Source: Agromyces protaetiae
Lineage (GTDB): Bacteria; Actinomycetota; Actinomycetes; Actinomycetales; Microbacteriaceae
Assembly: GCF_004135405.1 (NCBI RefSeq)
Contig: NZ_CP035491.1
Span: 3,038,001-3,102,000, forward strand
Length of the DNA: 64,000 bases
Direction of reading: 5' to 3'
Shown here: piece after piece, positions 1-9,884 of the stretch
Layout of the letters: every line of letters starts with the position of its first letter
Position numbering within the stretch: position 1 is the stretch's first letter
Made by a program: the position numbers and the translations under genes
The notes under the pieces: model-generated
Told to the model about the DNA's origin: nothing
The model's input: the letters and a program-made list of their open reading frames with translations, nothing else
The model's database searches: none

Positions 1-734
1 TCGGCGTGCCCGTAGATCGGAACCGTCACGGCGCGATCGGCGAGCGCGAGCTGCGCGTCGGGAAGCCCGTGGGCCTCATTGCCGAACAGCCACGCCGTCG
101 GCCGGGCGAGCACGCCCTCGGTGCGGATCGAGAGCAGGTCTTCACCCTTGACGTCGGCCGCGAGTACCGTGAGCCCCGCCGCGCGTGCGCGGGTCAGCAC
201 GTCTTCGAGTTCCGCGCCGACCGCGACCGGAAGGTGGAAGATCGACCCCGTCGAACTGCGCACGACCTTCGGGTTGTAGAGGTCGACGGCGCAACCGGTC
301 AACACGACGGCGTCGGCGCCGGCCGCGTCGGCCGCACGCACGATCGTGCCGAGGTTGCCCGGATCGCGCACCTCCTCGAGGATCGCGACGAGCCTCGGCT
401 TCGCGGCGAACACGTCTTTCACCGCCGTCGGGAACTGCCGGCACACGGCCACGAACCCCTGCGGCGTGACCGTGTCGGCCATCGACTCGAGCACCTCTTC
501 GGTGACGTACTCGACCTCGACGCCCGCGACGACCGCCGCCTCCTCGATGCCCGGATACCGGTCGAGCGCCGTCGGCGTCGCGAACAGCTCGGTCACGAGC
601 TCGGGCCGGAACTCGAGCGCCTCGGATACGGCCTGCGGCCCCTCGAGCAGGAACAGGCCGCTCTCGACGCGCGCAGGCTTCTTCGCGAGCTTCGCCACGG
701 CGCGCACGCGCGGGGAACGGGGGTTCTCGAGCAT
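1..734 (-). CDS. SpoU/TrmH-family RNA 2'-O-methyltransferase (C-terminus cut by window edge)
   Basis: Reads from an ATG at 734 to the left edge, so the end of the catalytic domain is missing and 244 residues are visible. It should transfer a methyl group from SAM to a ribose 2'-OH of rRNA or tRNA. The first ~110 residues are the RNA-binding part (start MLENPRSPRVRAVAKLAKK). SPOUT knot motifs follow: DPGNLGTIVRAADA near residue 124, NPKVVRSSTGSIFHLPV near 154 and LFGNEAHGLP near 218. A methylase of this family beside rplT is a common actinobacterial arrangement. There is no Shine-Dalgarno; TAGACT (741-746) ends 6 nt before the ATG, suggesting a leaderless mRNA. The rplT terminator lies just upstream, so it has its own promoter. 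The exact target nucleotide cannot be told. Confidence 0.88.
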   Translation of the reverse strand, partial: MLENPRSPRVRAVAKLAKKPARVESGLFLLEGPQAVSEALEFRPELVTELFATPTALDRYPGIEEAAVVAGVEVEYVTEEVLESMADTVTPQGFVAVCRQFPTAVKDVFAAKPRLVAILEEVRDPGNLGTIVRAADAAGADAVVLTGCAVDLYNPKVVRSSTGSIFHLPVAVGAELEDVLTRARAAGLTVLAADVKGEDLLSIRTEGVLARPTAWLFGNEAHGLPDAQLALADRAVTVPIYGHA

Positions 735-780
735 GCGTCCAGTCTAGAGAACCGCCCGCTCGAGACATCCGGACACGCGA

Positions 781-816
781 AAGGCCCCGTCCCTCTCGAA
801 CGAGGGACGGGGCCTT
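781..816 (-). terminator. Terminator of the infC-rpmI-rplT operon
   Basis: A perfect 15-bp inverted repeat (781-795 with 802-816) around a 6-nt loop, 19 nt past the rplT stop. The stem is very GC-rich and ends in TT on the minus strand. It separates rplT from the downstream methylase gene. Confidence 0.85.
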
Positions 817-834
817 CGGAAACCGGAGCGGGGC

Positions 835-1221
835 TTACGCCGCGTTCTTCGGAGCGTTGACGTCGGCCGGGAGGGCCTTCTTCGCCGACTCGACGATCGA
901 CGCGAACGTCGCCGGCTCGTTGACCGCGAGCTCCGCGAGGATGCGACGGTCGACCTCGATGCCCGCGAGGGCGAGGCCCTGGATGAGGCGGTTGTAGGTC
1001 AGGCCGTGCTGACGCGACGCCGCGTTGATCCGCTGGATCCAGAGACGACGGAAGTCGCCCTTCTTCTTGCGACGGTCGTTGTACGAGTAGACGAGCGAGT
1101 GGGTGACCTGCTCCTTCGCCTTGCGGTAGAGGCGCGACCGCTGACCGCGGTAGCCCTCGGCACGCTCGAGGATGACCCGACGCTTCTTGTGGGCGTTGAC
1201 TGCCCGCTTGACTCTAGCCAT
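835..1221 (-). CDS. rplT: 50S ribosomal protein L20
   Basis: 128 residues, the normal length of bL20. It binds 23S rRNA early in 50S assembly and in several bacteria also represses its own operon by binding the mRNA. The start [15 protein letters not shown] and the basic stretch [16 protein letters not shown] are typical, as is [20 protein letters not shown] in the middle. It is the last gene of infC-rpmI-rplT, 31 nt after rpmI and directly before the terminator at 781-816. Nothing is unusual about it. Confidence 0.98.
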   Translation of the reverse strand: MARVKRAVNAHKKRRVILERAEGYRGQRSRLYRKAKEQVTHSLVYSYNDRRKKKGDFRRLWIQRINAASRQHGLTYNRLIQGLALAGIEVDRRILAELAVNEPATFASIVESAKKALPADVNAPKNAA

Positions 1222-1252
1222 TTCGTGTTACTTCCTTACGGGGTCGTGCGGC

Positions 1253-1447
1253 TCAGCGGCCGAGCAGCTTGTTGATGACCTTGGCGTCGGGCGCCGAGAG
1301 GACCTTGTCCTGGTTGAGGCGGCGGGTGCGCACCGAGGACTTGCCCTCGAGGTTGTGGCGCATGCCGGCCTGCTGCTTCTTCAGCTTGCCGGTGCCGGTG
1401 ATCTTGAAGCGCTTCTTGGCCCCGGAGTGGGTCTTCTGCTTCGGCAT
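1253..1447 (-). CDS. rpmI: 50S ribosomal protein L35
   Basis: 64 residues starting [18 protein letters not shown] and ending NKLLGR, a full-length bL35, a small basic protein of the large subunit. The ATG at 1447 is preceded by GGAG in the infC-rpmI gap. The reading frame stays open upstream of the ATG, but the protein family starts here. It is the middle gene of the translation operon, between infC (79-nt gap with two hairpins) and rplT (31-nt gap). Confidence 0.97.
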   Translation of the reverse strand: MPKQKTHSGAKKRFKITGTGKLKKQQAGMRHNLEGKSSVRTRRLNQDKVLSAPDAKVINKLLGR

Positions 1448-1472
1448 CTCGTGTCTCTCCTTGGTTCTGCCA

Positions 1473-1515
1473 CCGCGCGTTGCGCGGCGGACGGGGGTGC
1501 CGGGTCGGAACCCGG
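1473..1515 (-). promoter_or_regulatory. Two hairpins in the infC-rpmI gap
   Basis: The 79-nt gap holds two perfect 6-bp hairpins: CCGCGC/GCGCGG (1473-1487, 3-nt loop) and CCGGGT/ACCCGG (1500-1515, 4-nt loop). In other bacteria L20 binds structured mRNA of this operon to repress rpmI-rplT. The position suits such a role, but no L20 recognition motif can be shown here. Confidence 0.45.
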
Positions 1516-1526
1516 TGGTCTTGGGG

Positions 1527-2135
1527 CTACTGGGCGTCGGACTCGACGGGCTCGGCCTCTTCGGCCGCACCGGGTCGTGCCTTCGCAGCAGCGCGCTGTG
1601 CGTTCGCCTCGGCCTTGGCCTCGGACTTGTTCTTCAGAGGAGCGATGACCATGACCATGTTGCGGCCGTCGATCGTGGGGTTGTGCTCGACCGTGCCGAA
1701 CTCAGCCACGTCTTCCGCGAAGCGCTGGAGGAGGCGGACGCCCATCTCGGGACGCGACTGCTCGCGGCCCCGGAAGAGGATCATCGCCTTGACCTTGTCA
1801 CCGGTCTTCAAGAAGCCGATGGCGCGCTTCATCTTGGTCTCGTAGTCGTGCTTGTCGATCTTGAGGCGGAACCGGACCTCTTTGAGGATCGTGTTCGCCT
1901 GGTTGCGCCGGGCCTCCTTGGCCTTCTGCGCAGCCTCGTACTTGTACTTGCCGTAGTCCATGATCTTGACGACCGGGGGACGCGAGTTCGGAGCGACCTC
2001 GACGAGATCGAGGTCGGCCTCCTGCGCCAGCCGCAGGGCCACCTCGATCTTCACGACGCCGACCTGCTCTCCGCCGGGGCCCACGAGGCGGACCTCGGGA
2101 ACGCGGATACGGTCATTGGTACGCGGATCGCTGAT
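1527..2135 (-). CDS. infC: Translation initiation factor IF-3, with a non-canonical ATC start
   Basis: 202 residues. IF-3 binds the 30S subunit, keeps it free of 50S and checks the initiator codon. The N-domain begins [18 protein letters not shown], followed by the linker [20 protein letters not shown] and the C-domain [17 protein letters not shown]; an acidic/alanine tail follows. No ATG, GTG or TTG lies in frame between the upstream TGA and the conserved N-terminus. An ATC at 2133-2135 sits 6 nt after GAGGAG and is the likely start. Rare starts (AUU, AUC) on infC are known from other bacteria, where IF-3 discriminates against its own codon and so represses itself. It is the first gene of infC-rpmI-rplT. 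Confidence 0.96.
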   Translation of the reverse strand: MSDPRTNDRIRVPEVRLVGPGGEQVGVVKIEVALRLAQEADLDLVEVAPNSRPPVVKIMDYGKYKYEAAQKAKEARRNQANTILKEVRFRLKIDKHDYETKMKRAIGFLKTGDKVKAMILFRGREQSRPEMGVRLLQRFAEDVAEFGTVEHNPTIDGRNMVMVIAPLKNKSEAKAEANAQRAAAKARPGAAEEAEPVESDAQ

Positions 2136-2147
2136 GCGTGTCTCCTC
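2133..2147 (-). promoter_or_regulatory. infC ribosome binding site and ATC start codon
   Basis: On the minus strand GAGGAGA (2141-2147) precedes ATC (2133-2135) with 6 nt between GAGGAG and the codon. The first ATG-like codon inside the gene would remove the conserved N-terminal residues. This supports ATC as a true, autoregulatory start. Confidence 0.75.
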
Positions 2148-2400
2148 TACTCGAACGATCTCTCAAGCTCGATCGGGAGACGGATGCCGCCCGACAGACG
2201 AGAGCGGAAATCCACGCGCACCCGCCCGGAATTCGAACAATCCGTGCGGCTGTGCGGCACCCTAGCTACCTGGACCCGGAGGAACAGGCGGAGTGCAACG
2301 ACCCGGTAACCTTGATGAAGCGGTATGCGCGGGTGGGAGATTCTCCACTTTCGTACCGGGACATGCCCCGGAGCCCAAAGAAGTCTAGCAGAGGAATTCC
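2136..2400. other. 265-bp divergent spacer between infC and the DUF1844 gene
   Basis: This spacer must hold the infC leader and promoter (minus) and the promoter of the DUF1844 gene (plus). AGAGGA at 2389-2394 is the ribosome binding site for the plus gene. I could not single out convincing -35/-10 pairs, riboswitches or terminators in it. Confidence 0.5.
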
Positions 2401-2802
2401 GTGAGTAACACTTCAGCCGTGTCCGGCCCCGACGAGCGCATCTCCGACGAGCACCTTCACCACGACGTTTCCGAAGCCGTTTCCGACGCGACCCGCGACA
2501 TCGCCGAGGTCCCCGCCGTCGAGGTCATCACGACCGCCGCGGTGCACCTCATGAGCGCCGCGGCGGTCAAGCTCGGCCTCGCCGACGACCCCGAGTCGCA
2601 GCTCGACCTCGACGACGCGCGCAAGCTCATCAACGCACTCGCCGGCCTCATCACGGCGGGCGCCCCCGAGATCAGCGACATGCACGCCCGCCCGCTTCGC
2701 GATGGCCTCCGCTCGCTCCAGCTCGCGTTCCGCGAGGCGTCGGTCATCCCCGACGAGATCGGCAAGGGCCCCGGCGAGAAGTGGACCGGGCCCGTCAGCT
2801 GA
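2401..2802 (+). CDS. DUF1844 family protein
   Basis: 133 residues from a GTG with AGAGGA upstream. The core VEVITTAAVHLMSAAAVKLGL followed by DLDDARKLINALAGLI is the DUF1844 signature, a small actinobacterial domain of unknown function. The N-terminus is acidic and probably disordered. The gene is divergent from infC, an arrangement seen often in actinobacteria. It converges on nei across a 51-bp gap. No biochemical role is known to me. Confidence 0.85.
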   Translation: MSNTSAVSGPDERISDEHLHHDVSEAVSDATRDIAEVPAVEVITTAAVHLMSAAAVKLGLADDPESQLDLDDARKLINALAGLITAGAPEISDMHARPLRDGLRSLQLAFREASVIPDEIGKGPGEKWTGPVS

Positions 2803-2853
2803 CGGCCCCGCCCGCTCGGCGCGTGTGGTCGGGCGCGGCGCTTGCCCTGCCGG

Positions 2854-3681
2854 TCACCGCTGGCAGTTCGGGCACCAGAACGCGACGCGCTCCTGCGGGT
2901 CGGTGACCGAGTCGGCGACCGCCCGCCCGATCTCGCCGCGCTCGATGCGCGTGCCGCAGCGTCGGCACGGCTCCCCTGCCCTTCCGTAGACCCACAGGCG
3001 TTGTCCGCGGCGGTCGACGCCCGTCGTCACGCGTGCGACGCGGTCGCGGTTCGCGACGAGGAGGCGCCGGCCGAGGTCGACGACGGCCGGCAGGTCGGGC
3101 ACGTCGCCGATCGGACGGTCGGGGCGGATGCCCCGGAGGAAGCACAGTTCGTTGACGTACACGTTGCCGAGGCCCGCGAGGTTCCGCTGGTCGAGGAGTG
3201 CGACGGCGACCGGAATGTCGGGCGGGGTCGCGGCGAGGCGGGCGACGGCTTCGGCCGCGGAGTGCGCCGCGGCCTCCGGGCTCGCGCCCCACTCCTCGCC
3301 GAGGAGGTCGGGTCCGAGGTACGCGAGCGCGGCGGCCTCATCGGCGCGCGGGAGCAGCTCGACGGTGCCGAGTTCGAACCCCACGACGACGGCGGCGGAT
3401 GTCTCAAGCACGACGCGTGCGAGATGCCCCGGCTTCGTCCACCGCTCGCCCGGTGCGAAGACGCGCCACTCTCCTTCCATCTTGAGATGCGAGTGGATGC
3501 TCCACGCCGGTGTCCGCACGAGCAGGTGTTTGCCGCGCGCGACGACCTCGTCGACCCGTTCGCCCGAGAGGTCGGCGGTCGCGTACCGCGGCACCCGGAA
3601 GTCGGTGCGCGTGAGTTCCGCCCCCGCGAGGGCCGCGTGCAGGCGGCGGGCGGCCTGGAAGACGGTGTCACCCTCGGGCAT
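2854..3681 (-). CDS. nei: Fpg/Nei-family DNA glycosylase (endonuclease VIII, Nei2-like)
   Basis: 275 residues. It removes oxidised bases from DNA and nicks the abasic site. The start MPEGDTVFQAARRL gives the catalytic Pro2 and Glu3 and fixes the ATG at 3681. The helix-two-turn-helix region is LLDQRNLAGLGNVYVNELCF near residue 160. A four-cysteine zinc finger closes the protein (CRRCG then WCPNC). MPEGDTVF with a zinc finger favours Nei over Fpg/MutM. The gene follows lhr by 50 nt on the same strand, and the pair is commonly linked in actinobacteria, so co-transcription in a repair operon is likely. Confidence 0.93.
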   Translation of the reverse strand: MPEGDTVFQAARRLHAALAGAELTRTDFRVPRYATADLSGERVDEVVARGKHLLVRTPAWSIHSHLKMEGEWRVFAPGERWTKPGHLARVVLETSAAVVVGFELGTVELLPRADEAAALAYLGPDLLGEEWGASPEAAAHSAAEAVARLAATPPDIPVAVALLDQRNLAGLGNVYVNELCFLRGIRPDRPIGDVPDLPAVVDLGRRLLVANRDRVARVTTGVDRRGQRLWVYGRAGEPCRRCGTRIERGEIGRAVADSVTDPQERVAFWCPNCQR

Positions 3682-3731
3682 GCGGCCTGCCTCGTCCGAG
3701 AAGTCTGCCCCGAGACATCCGGCCGTTCGAC

Positions 3732-6700
3732 CTATCGCCGCGCATCGAGCCGCAGTCCCTTGGGCGTCTCGCCGAAGCCGGCCGCCCGCAGCGCCTGCCC
3801 GAACGGCGTGCCGAGCACGAACGCGCCGTTCACGGTCTCGACCGCGAGGCGCCGCACCCTGCCCGCGGTCACGAGGCCGGCGACGGCCGTGGCCGCGACC
3901 GCGAGCCCCGCCTCGTCGTCGGTGTAGACGAGCACGGTCTTGCCGCCGCGCTCGACGTAGGCGACGAGGTCGCCGTCGGCGACAACGACGATCGCGCCGG
4001 CCTTGCGAGCCGCGCGGTGCGAGCTCTCGCCGGGCGGGTCGGGCCACGGGAGCGCGGCGCCGTACGCGTTCGCGGGATCGGTCGCAGCGAGCGCAACCGC
4101 GACGGGGGCATCCGCGTCTCTCACATCGAGGTCGGCGTGGCTGCGGAGGCGATCGACCGCACCCGGGGCAGCGAACTGCGCGGCGCCCAGTCGCTCCACG
4201 AAGTAGCCGCGGCGAGCGCGCCCCGACTCCTCGAAACCGGAGAGCGTCTTGTAGACGAGGGCGAATCCGCCGATGACGCCCTCGGCGACGGCCGTGCCGC
4301 GAGTGACGACGCCGTAGCGGTCGAGCAGCGTCTCACCGAGCGCGTGGGCACGCCTCGTGGCCTGCTCTTCGGCGACGGGAAGGATCGACCAACGACCGGC
4401 GACCGACGGCGGTCCGGTGCGACTCGGCACGATGGCGCGCGGCATACTGCGACCGCGGAACGACCGAGTCCGCGGGGTCGGTCTGGTCGACTTGTGGGCA
4501 CTGCGGCCCGCGCCGACGAGCGCACGCACGGGCGCGAAGGTGTCGTTCGTCACGAGGCCCGCCCACGCGAGCCCCCACAGCGCCTCGGCGAGCGCCGTGT
4601 CGTCGACGGGCGCGTCGAGCTCGCCGAAGGCGCCGACGGCGTCGGCGAGTTGGCGGAAGAAGAACGCGCCGCCCGATGAGAGCGCGACGAGCACTTCGCG
4701 TTGCACCCGGTCGAGTTCGGCATCGGGCTGCGGCTGGAGCGTGAGCGGCGCGGTATCGGCGAGGTGCAGCGTGATCCACCCGTCGTCGCCGGCGAGCGAG
4801 CCCGACCCGGCCCAGACGACCTCGCCGGCTGTCATGAGCTCGTCGAGCATCGCCGGGCTGTAGTCGGCGACGCGCGCGGGCAGCACGAGCGACTCCCACG
4901 CCGACGCGGGCAGACGCGCGCCCTCGAGCTGTTCGATGACGGAGGCGACGCCGTCGACGCCGCGCAGCGACCCCGTGCCGACGTGCTGCCACGCCGGCAG
5001 GAACCGCGCGAGCGCGCGCTGCGGCACGGGTTCGATCTCGTGCCGCAGCGCTGCGAGCGAACGCCTGCGGAGCCGCCGCAGGACTTCGGCATCGCACCAC
5101 TCGGTCGACGTGCCGTGGGGTCGGAACTCCCCTCGACGACCCGCCGGTCGTCGGCGAGCCGCCGGAGCGCCACGCGCGCGACGGCCACGCCGATGCCGAA
5201 CCGTTCGGCGACCTCCTCGACCGCGAACGGCCCGTGCGTGCGTGCATACCGGCTGACGAGGTCGCCGAGCGGGTCGCCCACGTGCTCGGCGAACGACGCG
5301 GCGACGCCGGGCGGCACGGGCACGCCGAGCGCGTCGCGGAGCCGGCCGACGTCTTCGACTGCGGCGAGGTGCTCGCGTCCGGCGAACGACACGCGCACCG
5401 CGCGGCGCGCCGCGATGAGTTCGTTCGCCGCTGCGAACGGGTCGGTCTCATTGTCGACGCGGAGCGCGATCTCGTCGGTCATGAGCGGCCCGAGCATGCG
5501 CACGAGGTCGGCGACGCCCTCGGCGCCGCGTGCCTTGCGGTCGTCGGCGAGGCGCTGCAGTTCGCGCTCGGTCTGCTCGATGACGCCCGGATCGAGGAGC
5601 TCGCGCAGTTCGACGCGCCCGAGCAGTTCACCGAGGAGCGACTGGTCGATCGCGAGCGCGGCCGCTCGCCGCTCGGCGAGCGGGGAGTCGCCCTCGTACA
5701 TGAACGCGCCGACGTAGCCGAAGAGGAGCGCCGACGCGAACGGGCTCGGCGCGTCGGTCGTCACCTCGACGAGCCGGACGCGCCTGGCCGCGAGATCGGC
5801 CGCGATGCTCAGGAGCCCCGGCACGTCGTAGACGTCTTGCAGCACCTCGCGGATCGTCTCGAGGATGATCGGGAACGTCGGGAAGGCGCTTGCGACCTCG
5901 AGCAGTTGCGCGGACTTCTGCCGTTGCTGCCAGAGCGGCGAGCGCCGCCCCGGCTGGTAGTGCGGCAGCAACAGGGCGCGCGCGGCGCACTCGCGGAACC
6001 GGCTCGCGAAGAGCGCGGATCCGCCGACCTCGTCGGTCACGAGCTGATCGAGCTCCCCCGACTCGAAGAGGAACAGGTCGGCTCCCGGCGGGTCGATACC
6101 CGTGTCGGGGATGCGCACGATGATGCCGTCGTCGGCCGCGACCGCGGCGCCGTCGACCCCGTGCCGTTCGCGCACGCGCGCGGCCACCGCGAGCGCCCAC
6201 GGCGCGTGCACGGGCATACCGAACGGCGAGTGCAGGATGATGCGCCAGTCCCCGAGCTCGTCGCGCGTCCGCTCGACGACGAGCGTGCGGTCGCTCGGCA
6301 CGACGCCCGTCGCCTTCGCCTGATCGGCGAGGAACGCGACGAGATTGGTCGCGGCCGAGGCATCCAACCCGGCTGCGTTCGCGCGCGCGGCGGCGACGGA
6401 TGCCTCTGAGCCCGCCATCTCTCGCTGGAACGCGCCGAGCGCCCGCCCGAGTTCGACCGGGCGGCCGAGCCCGTCGCCCTTCCAGAACGGCACGCGGCCG
6501 GGTTGCCCGAACGCCGGCACGACGTTGACGCGGTCGAACGTGATCTCTTGGATGCGCCAGCTCGTCGCACCGAGCGCGAAGACGTCGCCCACGCGCGACT
6601 CGTAGACCATCTCCTCGTCGAGCTCGCCGACCCGCCGGCCGGCCGCCTCGTCGCCGCCGACGAGGAAGACCCCGAACATGCCGCGGTCGGGGATGGTGCC

Positions 6701-8287
6701 GCCGCTCGTGACCGCGAGGCGCTGCGCGCCGGGCCTTCCCGTGATGACGCCCGCCTCGCGGTCCCACACAACGCGCGGACGCAGTTCGCCGAACCGGTCG
6801 GACGGGTACCGGCCGGCCAGGAGGTCGAGCGTCGCCTCGTACGCCGACCTCGGCAGCGTCGCGAACGGCGCGCTCTTTCGCACCGTGTCGAACCAGCCCT
6901 CGACGTCGAGGGGTTCGAGGGCGGCGGCCGCGATGGTCTGCTGGGCGAGGATGTCGAGGGGGTTCGCGGGGACGCGCAGCGTCTCGATCCGTCCGGCGAG
7001 CATGCGCTCGGCGGCGACGGCCGTGTGCACGAGGTCGGCGCGGTGCTTCGGGAACATCACTCCGCGCGACACCTCGCCGACCTGGTGACCCGCCCGCCCG
7101 AGCCGCTGCAGGCCGCTTGCGACCGACGGCGGCGACTCGACCTGCACGACGAGGTCGACGGCGCCCATGTCGATGCCGAGTTCGAGGCTCGATGTGGCGA
7201 CGACGCACCGGAGCCGACCCGACTTCAGGTCGTCTTCGATCTCGGCCCGCTGCTCCTTGCTCACCGAACCGTGGTGCGCGCGCGCGATGACGGGCGGAGC
7301 GCCGCTCGTGCTGCCAGATTGCGCCATGAGCTGCGCCGGCGGCCCGCTCGCACGCGCCGAGACCAGCAGCTCTTCGCGTTCGGTCTCTTCGAGGGCGAGT
7401 TCGTTGAGTCGCGCGGTGAGGCGCTCGGCGAGCCGTCGCGAGTTCGCGAACACGATCGACGACCGGTGCGCGAGCACTTCGCCGAGGATCGCCTCTTCGA
7501 CGTGCGGCCAGATCGACCCGGTCGCCTCGTCGTTCGCGGGCAACTGCGCCATGTCCTCGACGGGCACGACGACGCGCAGGTCGAACTTCTTCTCGGACGG
7601 GGGCGCGACGATCTCGACGGGCGCGCTCTGGCAGAGGAATCGCGCGACCTCTTCGACGGGCCGCACGGTGGCCGACAGGCCGATGCGCTGCGCGGGCTTC
7701 TCGAGAAGGGCGTCGAGCCGCTCGAGCGAGAGCGCGAGGTGGGCCCCGCGCTTCGTGCCGGCAACGGCGTGGATCTCGTCGACGATGACGGTCTCGACCG
7801 TGCGGAGAGTCTCACGCGCCTGCGAGGTGAGCATGAGGAAGAGCGACTCGGGCGTCGTGATGAGGATGTCGGGCGGGGTGCGGAGCAGCGACCGGCGTTC
7901 GGCCGACTGCGTGTCGCCCGACCGCACGCCGACCGTCACCGTGGGCGGTGCCTCGCCCAGCCGTTCGGCGACGCGCGCGATGCCCGTGAGCGGCGCCCGC
8001 AGGTTGCGCTCGACATCGACGCCGAGCGCCTTGAGCGGCGAGAGGTAGACGACGCGCGTACCTGGCGGGCGCGGGTCGGTCTGCGCGGCGCCTTCGGTGT
8101 GCAGCCGGTCGATCGCCGAGAGGAACGCCGAGAGCGTCTTCCCCGACCCCGTCGGCGCGACCACGAGCGCATGCGACCCGCGGCCGATCGCCGCCCACGC
8201 ACCCTGCTGCACGGCCGTGGGCGCGCTGAACGCCTCGGCGAACCACGTGCGGGTCGCGTCGCTGAACGCCTCGAGAGCCGGATGCAC
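3732..8287 (-). pseudogene. lhr: Lhr-type ATP-dependent helicase, broken by a 1-nt deletion
   Basis: With one base restored the product is about 1518 residues, the usual size of a long Lhr helicase (3'-to-5' translocase in DNA repair). The chosen GTG (8287) has AGGA upstream. The N-terminal half has APTGSGKT (Walker A), VDEIHAVAG (DExH box), GLSATVRP and the helicase-C motif SSLELGIDMG with QRLGRAGHQ. The frame then breaks at a CCCC run (5129-5132, plus strand): before it the protein reads DDRRVVEG, after it, one frame over, EFRPHGTSTEWCDAEVLRRL and the normal C-terminal domain to LRLDARR. One more C in the run makes a seamless family-like sequence. A sequencing error is more likely than true decay because both halves are perfectly conserved. 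Confidence 0.85.
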
Positions 8288-8337
8288 ATTCCCATCCTGC
8301 CCCGCCCCGCCGACAGCGCGGCAGAGCGTCGCGAAAC

Positions 8338-8359
8338 GGATGTCTCGTCCGAGACATCC
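8338..8359. terminator. Inverted pair of the dispersed 9-mer between the decarboxylase gene and lhr
   Basis: GGATGTCTC (8338-8346), a 4-nt spacer, then GAGACATCC (8351-8359): a perfect 9-bp hairpin. It lies 20 nt past the stop of the PLP decarboxylase gene and before lhr, both on the minus strand. It may end the decarboxylase transcript, though no T tract is present. Confidence 0.5.
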
Positions 8360-8378
8360 TGAACGCCCCAAGCGACGC

Positions 8379-9794
8379 TCAGCGGCCCGCGCGCACCTCG
8401 CCGAGCACGCGCTCCACGGTGTCGACCGTGCGGGCGACGGCCGTGGCATCCGTGCCCCGATTGCTCACCGAGAACCGGACGATCCCTCGGCCGTTCCACC
8501 GCGAGGGCGACGCCCACACGACGCCGTCGTGACGCAGCCCCTCGACGAGCGCCGCCGTCGTCGCGTCGTCCTCGGCCGCGACGCACACCTGGGTGAACAC
8601 GACCTCGTTCAACACCTCGAGCCCGGGAATCCGCGTGAACCCGTCGGCGAGGCCGCGCGCCGCCGCCGCGAGCCCGTCCACGAGGTCCGCGACGCCGTGC
8701 CGTCCGAGCGCGCGGAGCGTCGCCCACACGGGCACCCCGCGCGCCCGCCGCGACAACTCGGGCGTGCGATCGTACGGTTCGGAGATCGCGCCCGGCACCG
8801 GCAGATAGGACGCGTGCGCGCCGAGCGCCCGTACCATCGCGGACTCGTCGGCGACGATCGCGATGCCGCAGTCGTACGGCGTGTTGAGCGTCTTGTGCGC
8901 GTCGGTCGCCCACGAGTCGGCGCGTTCGAACCCCGCGACGAGGTGCCGCAACGACGGGCTCGCGCCCGCCCACAGCCCGAACGCGCCGTCGATGTGCACC
9001 CATGCTCCGGCCGCGTGCGCGACCTCGATCGCCGCCGCGAAGTCGTCGAACGCGCCTGAATGCACGTCGCCCGCCTGGAGGGCGACGATCGCGGGCCCGG
9101 CCTCCACCAACCCGTCTTCTTCGCCGCCGTCGCCCTCAGCGAGCGCCGCCGCGAGCCCGTCGACGTCGATGCGCCCCTCACCGTCGGCGCCGACCGTGCG
9201 AGGCATCCCGAGCCCTGCCATCCGCCCCGCCGCGACCATCGAACTGTGCACCGCGTCGCCCGCGAAGAAGCGCACGCGCGGGGCGCCCTGCAGGCCGTCG
9301 CGCTCGACATCCCACCCGGCCCGACGCAGGACCTCGCCGCGTGCCGCGACGAGGCACGCGAAGTTCGCCATCGTGGCGCCCGTGACGAATCCGACACCGC
9401 TCTCCGCGGGCAGCCCGAACAGATCGAGCAACCAGCTTGCGGCGAGTTCCTCGACGGCGGCCGTCCCCGGCGTCGGCGCGCGCGACCCCGTGTTCTGATC
9501 CCACGCCGAGACGAGCCAGTCGGCGCCGAGCCCCGCCGGGTGCGTGCCGCCGATGACGAACCCGTAGAACCTGGGCGAGGGCATCGCGATGAGTCCCGGC
9601 TCGATCGCCGTCGCGAGCAACTCGACGACGGCAACCGGGTCGGCGCCTTCGTCGGGAAACGCCCGACCGAGCGCGTCCTTGATCTCGTCGGGCGTCGCCT
9701 CGGGCTCGATGGGCCGCTCGGCCACCGAGTTCAACCACTCCCGGGCATGGTGCTCGGCCGTCGTGAGCACGCCGCTGTACTCGTCGTCGGGCAT
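8379..9794 (-). CDS. PLP-dependent group II decarboxylase family protein
   Basis: 471 residues, fold type I PLP enzyme of the aromatic-amino-acid/glutamate decarboxylase family. The PLP lysine lies in SWATDAHKTLNTPYDCG, the cofactor aspartate in AWVHIDGAFG and the phosphate-side residues around FVTGATMANFACLVAAR. The N-terminal region PSPRFYGFVIGGTHPAGLGADWL is typical of the bacterial tyrosine/aspartate-decarboxylase-like branch. The ATG at 9794 follows a G-rich Shine-Dalgarno (GGGGGGAG). Substrate cannot be deduced. It lies upstream of lhr on the same strand but is separated by a hairpin, so a functional link is doubtful. Confidence 0.85.
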   Translation of the reverse strand: MPDDEYSGVLTTAEHHAREWLNSVAERPIEPEATPDEIKDALGRAFPDEGADPVAVVELLATAIEPGLIAMPSPRFYGFVIGGTHPAGLGADWLVSAWDQNTGSRAPTPGTAAVEELAASWLLDLFGLPAESGVGFVTGATMANFACLVAARGEVLRRAGWDVERDGLQGAPRVRFFAGDAVHSSMVAAGRMAGLGMPRTVGADGEGRIDVDGLAAALAEGDGGEEDGLVEAGPAIVALQAGDVHSGAFDDFAAAIEVAHAAGAWVHIDGAFGLWAGASPSLRHLVAGFERADSWATDAHKTLNTPYDCGIAIVADESAMVRALGAHASYLPVPGAISEPYDRTPELSRRARGVPVWATLRALGRHGVADLVDGLAAAARGLADGFTRIPGLEVLNEVVFTQVCVAAEDDATTAALVEGLRHDGVVWASPSRWNGRGIVRFSVSNRGTDATAVARTVDTVERVLGEVRAGR

Positions 9795-9884
9795 GTCGCG
9801 CTCCCCCCTGACACGCCAATCTTGCGCCCGCGGCGCGCGGGCGGCAATGGGGATGGCGGATGCCTCGCAGGCTCGCCGGATGCC

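Noticed and set aside
6503..8362. A 619-codon plus-strand frame opposite lhr
   Set aside because: Shadow of the helicase domain, whose Walker A and DExH motifs are clear on the minus strand.
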